Source of the DNA: Cephalotus follicularis
Lineage: Eukaryota > Streptophyta > Magnoliopsida > Oxalidales > Cephalotaceae
DNA: 64,000 bases
Direction of reading: 5' to 3'
Assembly (NCBI GenBank): GCA_001972305.1
Contig: BDDD01000052.1
Coordinates: 530,143-594,142 of the forward strand
Positions 52,769 through 62,157 of the stretch are shown here, piece after piece (position 1 is the first letter of the stretch; every line of letters starts with the position of its first letter). Made by a program: the position numbers and the translations under genes. The notes below the pieces were generated by a model. That model was given only the letters and a program-made list of their open reading frames with translations, was not told the DNA's origin and searched no databases.

Positions 52769-54201
52769 CTTTATGTGGTATTCCCGATATAACTCTCATA
52801 TTGATATGACGTGTTTATTGGTTGTATATTCATTTTACCTCTACAGATATATCCGTTTGGCTCCCATGGATATATATTTGTTTCCTTTGCTGTTGTTATA
52901 TTGATTCTATTTCCGTATCTTCATACTTGAACTCACGTTGGTGGCATCTTTGATTTATACCTATCTATTGTTGGAAATTGCCTTTGTATGAGCTATGTGC
53001 TTGTGAGTGGGACATTCCCTTCTTTTACTTTATTTGTTTTTGAAATTCCTTTGTTGTGATATGTGCCCTTTGGATGTTCTTGTGATGGTTTGGAGGCCGT
53101 AATTGTATTTGATTCCTATATTCAATTTATGTTATTGTGACAATCATTTTATCATTGTTGAGATATCTTGATGCAAATTTATGATTATTTCTGGTTCTGG
53201 GTGATAATGTCAGCTTCCCATATGTGCATTATTGTGAGATTATGCTTTGTATTTTTATGATGGTACCATTGTGATGTTGCTTACACATAGGCCAATCGTA
53301 CGAGGTGGGGAACGTGTCTCTTACATGTGGGCCCATCGTATGGGGTTGGGTATGTGTTGCTTACACACAGGCCCATCGTAAGGGGTGGGGTGCGTGCCGC
53401 TTACCTTTGCATTGTGCACCAGTTTCTGAAGTATGATGTACCCATACTGTAGCCTAATGGCCTATCATTATCATTACTATTATTATCTGATGATGACATT
53501 ATAGTTATACCAACATCTCCATATATTGTGTTTTTATGTGGGCACATATCTGGATCATATTTGTTGATCACATTTGCGGGTCTTGATTGTATTATGTACC
53601 TTGATTTCATAGTGATTCTTACTTATACTCGTTGAGCTCTTTCCTTGAGCATTGAGATTGTATTGTGAATTTACATTATTATCTACCTTGTGTTTATAGC
53701 CATGTTCAGATTATTGCTCATTTTATTCTTTATATTTGAGCATTCTTTCTGCAAAGCCATTTGTTGAGATTGAGATTCCTTTTAGTGGATGCATATTTAT
53801 TCATACGTGGGAAATTTTGTGGATTCTATTATATTGTAGAGCCCATTTATTGAGTATCGACATTCCTGTGGATCTTGTTTATATCTATGCATCCCATTTG
53901 TTGAGATATGAGTTTTCTTTCAATGGCTTTGCAGTTTATTCATCCTTGGGCATGTTTGTGGATCTTGTTTATAGTTGTGGAGCCATTTTTTGAGTGTCGA
54001 GATTCCTTTTTCGTGGGTTGACCTTCGTGTATCTCGTTTACATTTGTGGAATTCGTTTATATTTGTGTATCTCGTTTATGACACGACGCGTCCCTTCAAG
54101 CAGTATCCCGACAGAACGAGCCGTGCTTTACTACAAGTACTAACTACGCACACCAAACAACGGATTTTGCAGAGAACAGGGTGCTAAGCGCCGAGGTCTG
54201 C
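52769..54201 (+). other. Outer repeat, last part
   Basis: Noncoding, T-rich DNA with a 40-bp minisatellite (53281-53400) and imperfect ~110-bp repeats between 53740 and 54060 (phrases ttgttgagattgag, tgtggatcttgtttata). It ends at the LTR that starts at 54202. No gene is seen. Confidence 0.5.
53281..53400 (+). repeat. 40-bp minisatellite, three units
   Basis: Units start with ttaca at 53281, 53321 and 53361 (a fourth ttacc at 53401), each with gcccatcgta and ggggtgggg-like phrases. The content (gcccatcgta, ggggt) recalls the 36-bp array at 23136, but the units are not the same. Confidence 0.88.
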
Positions 54202-54780
54202 TGTCACACCCTGTTTCATTGACCACATAAAGGTCATGGCAATTTAACATAAATATTTAGCTTATGCAAATACAGTTAAAACTTTAAATACCAGTAACAT
54301 CTTGCGGAAGCATTTAAATATAATCTGAAAATAAACCGAATCATGCTTCCCATACCACATGATTCCGTCATTTGACTTTAACAAGTCATTATTAACTGCC
54401 CACAAACGGAGCGTGATCAAAGTCGATTAACATCATTAAAACATTAGTACAGTAATCCAAAATCAAACGTGTCTCAAAACATGGTTTAACATTGATTTTA
54501 ATCAAATAAAGCTCCATCTCCCCTTTGGTTCGGTCGCGCATGGTCGATATCCATATCACTGCATCAATTTGTAATAGTAGGGGGTTAGCCTTTGTCCTCA
54601 TTCGGATAAATCATAAGTGTAATTTAGGGTCAATGATAATGAATGTCATGTAGTGAATGCATTCGTGATGCAATATACCATATATCACAATACATATATA
54701 CATATATGTATCTATGCCAATATGTGCAACCATGCCAAGTGGCCACAACCATCAGATCATCAATCACGTCTCACTAGACA

Positions 54781-54815
54781 ATCAAATCAAATCAAATCAA
54801 ATCAAATCAAATCAA
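54781..54815. repeat. AAATC microsatellite
   Basis: Seven pentanucleotide units atcaa/aatca in tandem. Confidence 0.93.
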
Positions 54816-55370
54816 CTGTACGAAGAGCACCACCATCTCCTGGCCCCGACGTCGTACTCTTACTCCGGCCCCCGACTCCCGGGTCACGAAGCAAGGCAAC
54901 ATATCAGACTCATGATGCTCGCACTCTGTGTTCAGCAATCATGGTACCCGGTGTTACTTGCACTCAGTGTTTAGTAACATTGTATTTGGGCGTCCCTAGC
55001 CTTCTCTTGGCCCCTAGGTGAACATCCCCGCCACCAGCCATCGGCGACACTCTGTCACCCTAGCCAGTACGGCATCAATCACAATCAACAAATCAATTCA
55101 AATCAAATCGTTTCCAAGTAGTTTATAAAATACTGGAAATAATACATTTATTTTAAAATGTATTGCATCTTTGAAACCATGTTTCAATCCGTCGAAAACA
55201 TACATTTAACAAAATATACATTTTCATATCAAATAAGGATTTGTATAAAATCATGTACACATTTCTAAAATGAATAATACACTTTAGAATCATTCGCATT
55301 TCAATCATCAATTCATTTCATATCAAAATATGATGCAAACGTATGCTCAAAATGCAAGTCAGTCCCTCAA

Positions 55371-55855
55371 CAGTCGGGTACTCCTTCATGACAGTCGGCT
55401 GTTTCCTCATGACAGTCGGCTGTTTCTTTTAAACAGTCGGTTGTCCCAGATTTGGCAGTCGGCTGCCTCCCTCAACAGTCAGCTGTCTCATGTTTGACAG
55501 TCGACTGCTCGCATAACAGTCGGCTATCTCCTCAAGACAGTCAGCTGTTTCATGAACAGTACGTATCTTCTACATCGCCACTCAACCTAGCATTGCCACC
55601 TCAGCGAATCCAGGTAAAGTGACACGTGCACAGTCGACTGTCGTCCTAGATAGTCGGCTGTGCCATCAATCAGTCGACTGCCTTCGCTTGGCAGTCGGCT
55701 AATCACTCAGCAGGAGAAAATCTCCATTAAAACGCATGAATAGTCGACTGGCTCCTTAGCACAGTCGGCTGTTTCCTTTGAGCAGTCGACTGTTCGCACG
55801 GAACAGTCGACTGATAGGCTTAGGCAGTCGGTTGTCCTCTTTGGACAGTCGGCTG
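55371..55855 (-). repeat. TCGA palindrome array (CAGTCGACTG type), inner cluster
   Basis: About 20 sites. Starts are 55371, 55392, 55413, 55434, 55456, 55476, 55498, 55517, 55538, 55557; then 55631, 55651, 55671, 55692; then 55741, 55762, 55783, 55804, 55825, 55846. Spacing is 19-22 bp, most often 21. Longer gaps separate the groups. It is the largest array in the window. Confidence 0.96.
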
Positions 55856-56402
55856 GTCCTCCACGCAGCGTACAAAAGTAGTAGAAAATACTTGCAATCA
55901 TCAATCCAAATCCAAACACAATAGAGCATTTATAAACATCAACACATTTCATGCTCTTATCACAGTCCATTGCATGCATTTCATTAAAAACGTCCATTAT
56001 AACGGAACTTAAATCACAATTATGAAATTTCCCCTACCTTTGAATTCCAAGTTAGGAATTGCAATCCACCTCTTTAAGTTCCAAATCCGAAGCGTTCAAA
56101 GCTTCCAAATCTGTCCAACGACTCCAGCAGGGCTGACTCTCCCACTGGTGCGAGTCTCCATGCTTCCGGTCCAAGCGCGGAGCACTCTGGCTCAACCTCT
56201 TTCTCTCTTTTCTTCTCCTTTCTTCCTCACAACTCTCTGTCTCTTGGATTGCTGATGGGAAGAGGAGAGAAAATGTGTTTTTATGGAGAAAAAAATTGCC
56301 CCTCTCCCTCATCTCTTTCTTTCTATGCCGGCACAACCCTTTAAAATCACTTTCCATTTGTCATGCCAGGTCTGGCAGCACGTTATGCTATCTAACCCGT
56401 GG

Positions 56403-56433
56403 CAGTCGACTGCCCCAACTTGGCAGTCGGCTG
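56403..56433 (-). repeat. TCGA palindrome array, outer cluster, truncated
   Basis: Two sites at 56403 and 56424 (21 bp apart), immediately before the insertion point of element H. The CT-rich probable leader (56195-56330) lies between this and the inner cluster, as in the other family members. Confidence 0.85.
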
Positions 56434-56679
56434 TTGTAACGACCCGAATTTCCATTAAATATATTAATTAAGGAAAGATGATTTGCTATTGTGTAGTTGG
56501 GAAATATTTCAAGCGACCCGTATTATGACCCTACGCTCGGGGGGGTTTGGGGGTTCTGCTTCTAGGTGAGTGGATGGGGGGTCCTGCCACCTAGGCAGTA
56601 GGCAGGGGCTCGGGGGCAGTGCCCCCGAAAGAAAATTTAAATTGGTTATTGCTTTGGATTGGAAATTCTGGCTTAAACG

Positions 56680-56822
56680 CCGACGGTTCCAAGTAAAGAG
56701 TCGACGCTTTGGAGGCAATCGACGACGCTCCAAATGTAAGCTTCGATGCTTCTAGATCAAGTATTAAGGTTGAACTAGACGAGACTTAAAGCGGCGACGC
56801 TTTGTTGGAAAGCGTCAACGCT
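56680..56822 (+). repeat. TCGA palindrome array (GCGTCGACGCTT type) in element H LTR
   Basis: Sites: acgccgacggtt (56678), gagtcgacgctt (56698), aatcgacgacgct (56717), cttcgatgctt (56741), gcggcgacgcttt (56791) and gcgtcaacgcttt (56812). Spacings of 18-24 bp; a further gtctacgcttt lies at 56886. All are about 250-450 bp upstream of the TATA box. Confidence 0.82.
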
Positions 56823-57130
56823 TTAGTCGGGATAAAATTTGGAGAACTCAGAATAAGCCCGTGACGGGCGACGCCTAGGGATAAAGAGTCTACGCTTTGC
56901 CATGTGTCAGGTGCAGAATTCTAGTTTTTTGTCCCGTTTCGGAGGATTTAAATGGATTGTGGGACACATGTCAAGCAAGGGAATGAAAAATTATGTTTTT
57001 CTACTGGAAAGGGGCAGGTGGCATCATTGGATTGGATGGAATTCCATCACATGGGCAACTAGGACGCAAACTCACATGGGTGAGGTCATGGATGACACCA
57101 TGCAAGCTTGGCCTCCAAGTTTGCCTCTCC

Positions 57131-57138
57131 TATATATG
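57131..57138 (+). promoter_or_regulatory. TATA box of element H LTR
   Basis: TATATATG preceded by cctctcc, followed within 60 bases by a GA-rich leader. Assigned by position. Confidence 0.5.
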
Positions 57139-59089
57139 TATGTGTAATTTTAGCTTAGCAATGGTTAGTTTTCTGCTGAGTTTGGAGAGGAGAATTCGTG
57201 GGAGAGCAAGAGAGAAGGAGATCAAAGTGAGGTAAGGAAATTCTATACCCATTTTATCGAAGTTATTCCTCTGTTTTACTTCCAAATGATATAGCATATA
57301 GTTTTATCCATATCTCTCTCATTTCTTGATGAAATTTCAAATGGTTTAATGTTTTAGAAACTTCAAGATGTCTACTTTAACTTTTATGTTTTTTTCTTCT
57401 CGAAATTATGTCTACTTATTGATGAGAATCTATGTTTCATTCTACTGCTCATGCTCTGTTTTCATATAGAAGCTTTGACTTTAAAAATTCACAACGAATT
57501 CGATTCTCAACAAATTTTTATGATCTTGAGCTTTCTGAATTCGTAGAAATGTCTACTTTAATATTACAGTTTTAAGTTTTCTATGAAAGTGATTATTTCT
57601 ATATGAAATATATATTTTATAAAAGTTAAGCAAAGTTGTTTATAAATGTTTTTGAGTCAATTACTCAAAGTGATGAGAAATGTTTTATGATTGTGAAATG
57701 AACGTTTCTAGATGAGAAACCAGTTTTAGAAATGTTTTACAATGATGTTTTATGAATTCTTTGAGCTGATCATTCAAGGTATTAAGGAAGATGAAGAGAA
57801 ATGTTTTATGAATGCATTTGAGTTGAGTACTCAAATGAAGAGAAATGTTTTATGAATGCATTTGAGTTAAGTACTCAAATGAAGATAAATGTTTTATGAA
57901 TACTTTGAGTTGGTCACTCAAAGTATTAAGAAATGTTTTGTGAAATGAATGAACAACTACTTCATTGCGATCCAGTAAGGATTAATCTAGTAAAAGATTA
58001 AGGAATGAACTACCCTTGGATTGCAATCCAAGGGGAATGGAGCGAGATTCTCAATGTTAATAGATCCGAGCGTGCTCACGGACATGCATGTGATATAAGG
58101 ATAGTAATCGGGGAGTGCACCATGCGCCGGTGAAGCGGTGTGAAAGGGTTCATTAAAGGTTCATGACCATTAAGTTTTATGAAATGTCCTGTTTCATGAG
58201 ATATGAACAGAAAAAGAGTTCTAAAGATGTTTTATTTATGAATGTGAAGAAAATGATTTTACTGATGTTTTCCAGTATGGTTGTGATACAAGCCAAAAGA
58301 AGGTATGACTGGAAAACATTTTTGACTTTTTTCAAGTATGACAGTGTTATACACCAGAAAACGTATGATGTTGAAACGTTTTGATATAAATGATCAAAAA
58401 CAATGGATCTCGATAACGTTTTATGACTATGTTTCTTACTGGGCTCTTTAAAGCTCACTCCTTTTAATATCTTGTTTTCAAACAAATCTTCTAGGAAACG
58501 TTGAACGTGAAGTTGCGAGCTTTAGAGGAAGTTCGCAAATAAAGTGTAAGGAAAGGAAGTATGATATGCTATGAAGTTATGTTTTCATGTCATATGTTAA
58601 TGTTTTCCGTCATGTAGCGTTTTATGATAAACGATGTATAGATGTTAAAGTAAGTAAATGAATGCTATAGGTTATGATGTTTTTATGTAAGATGATGATA
58701 TCAAAAGTTATTGAACATACTTGAGAGCATGAGAAGTTAATGGTAAAGGTGAGTATATGATTGTTTTATGATGTAATAAGTTTATATTTTTCCGCTGTGT
58801 AAGGTTACATGTTAAGTGTTGTACAAATGCAAAAGTATTAGAAACGATTATGATAATAACAATATGATATCTTTGAAATTTGGTGTTCAAAGATGTTAGC
58901 ATATGTGATTCTGTGAAGTTATTGAGTAATAATGTTAGGTTTTAAATCTAAGTTAAGATTAAATGATATGAAATGGATCGTTAAATGGTTAAATGATTTG
59001 ACGGTCAAAGGTCACACCCATGTAACGCACCGATTCCTCGAGGCTCGCTTTGAGCATAAAGTGGACTCGGGTCGGGGGCGCTACAGTAA

Positions 59090-59100
59090 TGGTATCAGAG
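59090..59100 (+). other. Primer binding site of element H
   Basis: TGGTATCAGAG, tRNA-iMet type, four bases after the LTR end. Confidence 0.88.
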
Positions 59101-59599
59101 AGTTGATTTTGTTATATTTAAGGATATGAACTGTATGGAGACATTTGCGGATCTAATTTCTTTAGATATCATTAAAGATTGAATCAGTTCATTTTGGGAG
59201 TAGTATAAGATTTAACATCTGGGAATCAGAAACTTGTGAAGAGAGAATTTATACTCGCATATTTCAAATAGAAGAAGTGTATAGATAGAAGTTAGCAAGA
59301 AAGGGTGAATGCTTTAGAGAAGCTAAGTGAATGTTCTTTGAGGTTTATATGGGAATGAGTGGAATAGTTATGCGAGAAGTTAGAGAAAACTTGCTAATGC
59401 TGTTAAGGCGTATCTGAGAGGAGATACCCGGTGATGACGAGTCTAGCGATGAAGACTAGAATATTTGTGAAAGAGCTTTATGTAAGAAATGAATAGTGAA
59501 TGTAAGATATGTGCAAGGAAGTGTAGATGTTAGTTCCTTGTAAGGGTTTGAGTAGAATCATCAAAGGTTAAGGGCTAACTCATAAGTTAAAGTGATGAC

Positions 59600-60110
59600 C
59601 GACTTAAGACGAAGTCGCGGTCAAAGAAGGAACGTACCGGTCAATGAAGAAGAACCGTTTGCGTGGCAACATCTGAAAACCTTTTCGGAGTGACGTATCC
59701 TTTGGAGACCGAAGTATGGATCCATGGAAATTAAAAGATCTTCAGAGCGATGGATTGTACCGATCGTCAGAAGGAACAGTTTCCGTTTGAAAAGATAGAA
59801 GGAGAAGCATATCGACGGTGGGACATGACTGAGATGACGAAGACACATCGGGAGTTATAAGCGATGACGTGGGAAAAATTTAAGGAAAAATTTATGGACA
59901 AATATTTTCCTCAGCCGATGAAGGATAAGATGGAAGAGGACTTTCCTCAATTGGGACAAGGTAAGTCTGAATCGATAGCTCTGTACGAGGCGAAGTTGCA
60001 AGGTTGTCTCGATATGCGGCTCACATGGTGTCAACGGAGCAAAGAAGAACGAATAAGTTTTGCAAGGGTTTGGAACTCAACGTTCAAAGGTTGTTGATGG
60101 CGTAGGATCC
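59600..60110 (+). pseudogene. gag: Element H gag remnant
   Basis: A short frame (59864-60097) shows MTWEKFKEKFMDKYFPQPM, then LGQGKSESIALYEAKL, the core of a gypsy capsid. Upstream, 59600-59860 has other capsid-like phrases broken by stops. The C-terminal capsid, zinc knuckle and protease are not found. Confidence 0.75.
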
Positions 60111-60379
60111 GCAAACCTACGAAGCGGTGTTGATGGATGCAATAATCCTAAATACCAGCAAAAGTGAAAGGACCAAGGACAGGGAAAGATGAAGGTAGGT
60201 GAATCATACTAGTGTTGATTGGTATAAGAAGAAGGATAAGTTTCGATAACCAATCAACCGGAGTTGTTTACCAGGGAACAAAAGTTAGTAAATCCCTAAG
60301 TTTCATATCAGCAATCCAGGCTGGATGATTATTGAAAAGCGACTCCGAAGGTTGCCTTACTTAGGTGGTAAACACTAAG

Positions 60380-61255
60380 GAAGAAAGAATGAAGATGGAA
60401 GATGTTCACATGGATAAGGATTTTATGGATGTGTTTCCCGAAGATCTACCGGCTATACCGCTTGATAAAGAGTTAGAGTTTGCAATGGCCTTAGTACCCG
60501 GAATGACTCCAGTTTCAAAGAACTCTTATCGTATGATGCCGACTGAGTCAAAAGGATGAAAGAATCAGTTGTAAGAGCTTTGGATAAAGGACTTATCCGA
60601 CCAAGTGTATCACCATGGGATGCACCGGATTGGTGTGTAAGGAAGAAAGATGGGACAATGAGACTCTGTATCCATTGTCAAGGATCGATGATCTGTTTGA
60701 TCAGTTTCAGAAGGCTCGATATTTCTTAAGGTTCGACCTTGGATCAGGTTATCATTAAGAAAAATTTCAGAAGGAAAATGTACCGGAAACTATTTTCTGA
60801 ATGAGATACGGTCATTACGAGTTTTTGGTAGTATCATTTGGATTGACAAATACTCCAACTGCTTTTATGAAATTGATGAAGAGAGTGTTCAGCAATTGTT
60901 GGGCCAGTTTGAGATAGTTTGATTGACGACATTTTGGTATACTCCAAAAGTCAAGTGGAGCATAAAGAGCATTTGACCAATGTGTTGCAAACATTGAGGA
61001 GGGAACAATTGTATACTAAGTTCAGTAAGTGCAAATTTTGAATGAAGGAAGTATCCTTCTTGGGCCATGTAATTTCAAAAGAAGGTATTTTAATGGTCCC
61101 TGATAAGACTATGACAATGAAAGAATTGTAAAGACCAATGTTGGAAGCAGAAATATGAAGATTTCTTGGATTGATAAGCTACTACCGAAGGTTAATTGAA
61201 AGTTTCTCTCGCATTGCAAACCCTCTCACAAGGGTGACACGGAAGAATGGTCTGA
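60380..61255 (+). pseudogene. pol: Element H reverse transcriptase remnant
   Basis: A frame at 60365-60559 has DFMDVFPEDLPAIPLDKEL and [15 protein letters not shown] (RT start). Later pieces in shifting frames are [13 protein letters not shown], [42 protein letters not shown] and FLGLISYYRRLIESFSRIA. Stops and a missing segment around LCIDYR (60660) show advanced decay. It ends at the insertion of element I, at the same RT/RNase H junction region where the solo LTR cut element A. Confidence 0.85.
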
Positions 61256-61465
61256 TCAATTGTTTAGCATAAAAATGTGTGATTTTTAATTATATATTTG
61301 TTATATTTTTATGCTTGGAATAGACTACTTTGGTTGTGTTTTAATGATTTTCAGGTACAAGTGTTTAATCACCAGAGTGCAAGAATACTACCCAAAAGTG
61401 TGCAAAATTGGAGTTAAAAGTGTAAAGATTGAAGAAATGCCAAATTCTGCAGAAAACAGGGCAAA

Positions 61466-61857
61466 GAAGTCGACGTCTTTCAAGAAGAAGTCGACTCCTT
61501 TGCTGGTTTCATCAAAATGCATCGATGCCTTTCATACGAGTCAATGTATTTTCTGGGTTTATAGAATCACGTCGACGCCCTTCCAGATGAAGTCGACGTC
61601 TTTTCTGGGCAACACAACAATCTTCAAGGAGCTATGAAAGAGAAGTCGATGTCTTTCCAAAAGAAGTCGACGCTTTTCATGCAGACCGACGTCTTTCACA
61701 GAACACATCGATGTCTTTAAGCGAAATTGTCCTGTAACTTTTGACATAAAAGACGTCGACGCCTTTCAAGAAGAAGTCGACGCCTTTCTCTCGCATATCA
61801 GCAAAGTCGCGATTTTTACACAAAGAAGTCGACGCCTTTCCAAAAGAAGTCGACGTC
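61466..61857 (+). repeat. TCGA palindrome array (AAGTCGACGTCTTT type) in element I LTR
   Basis: TCGA or near-TCGA cores at 61470, 61491; 61522, 61541; 61572, 61593; 61646, 61667; 61686, 61708; 61756, 61777; 61829, 61850. Paired spacings are 19-22 bp, mostly 21. Flanks read aagaAGTCGACGTCTTTcc. The array ends about 90 bp before the TATA box. Confidence 0.94.
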
Positions 61858-61945
61858 TTCTTCTGCAGCAGAAATAGAAAGTTCAGATTTTTACCATATT
61901 TTGTAACTAGGATTACTTTTATTCCGTTTTTGATCAACTTAGTAG

Positions 61946-61953
61946 TATATAAA
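61946..61953 (+). promoter_or_regulatory. TATA box of element I LTR
   Basis: TATATAAA in the context tagtatataaacaatgc, downstream of the palindrome array. Confidence 0.65.
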
Positions 61954-62157
61954 CAATGCTATGGCCGGCAGAAATAGTAAGTAGTGTGTAGATTAGTGTA
62001 GAGGCAACCCTAATTTCTTTTCATCAATTTAGTTCTCTTCACAATGTTTAGTAGCTAAAGCTTTTAAGGTTTTGGGGAAGAACAAAGCCTAGATTGTTAT
62101 TGTTTCAATTCCATCAATAAAAATCCTTGAATATTTGATTTGTTCTTCAATATTAAC

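Larger units (their letters stand above)
54202..56434 (-). mobile_element. LTR of the element A family, cut by element H
   Basis: Begins TGTCACACCCTG in plus coordinates and shares the family blocks (cttgcggaagcat, cccatacca, gttagcctttgtcctca, ctggccccgac). The end with CGGGTGTTACA is absent because element H starts at 56435. The bases left of 54202 are not a primer site, so this is the outer 3' end of an element or a solo LTR on the minus strand. Its palindrome arrays are of the CAGTCGACTG type, unlike the other two family members in this window. Confidence 0.8.
56435..59085 (+). repeat. Element H 5' LTR
   Basis: Starts TGTAACGACCCG, ends GGGCGCTACA. A palindrome array is in U3 (56680-56822), TATATATG at 57131 and a probable leader with gaggtaaggaaatt (splice-donor-like) at 57230. 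The 57600-57960 part has tandem phrases (aaatgttttatgaatgc, gagtactcaaatgaag). No gene. Confidence 0.88.
56435..61260 (+). mobile_element. Element H: decayed Ty3/gypsy retrotransposon, 3' part outside or cut
   Basis: 5' LTR 56435-59085, primer site, remnants of gag and of RT, then interruption at 61261 by the Athila-like element I. Everything after the RT/RNase H junction is outside the window. The gap between gag and RT (60100-60380) has no zinc knuckle or protease, so a deletion is likely. Leaders and gag start (59101-59600) contain no long frame. Confidence 0.85.
61261..62150 (+). repeat. Element I 5' LTR, 3' end missing
   Basis: U3 with palindromes, TATATAAA at 61946-61953, then a transcribed part (ttccatcaataaaaatcc). 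The first 230 bases match, inverted, the sequence at 1-229. The right border is set by the start of readable gag near 62158. Confidence 0.8.

Noticed and set aside
51128..52904. Several 70-106-codon ORFs in element G and its flank
   Set aside because: They lie in a solo LTR with a target duplication and in noncoding flank; no domain, no homologous frame in element E.
57600..57960. Satellite or centromere repeat from repeated aaatgttttatgaatg
   Set aside because: Only a few imperfect local copies inside the element H LTR; no long tandem array.
12356..59100. tRNA gene fragments suggested by TGGTATCAGAGC
   Set aside because: Only 11-12 bases match and they sit next to LTR ends. They are primer sites; no cloverleaf is present.
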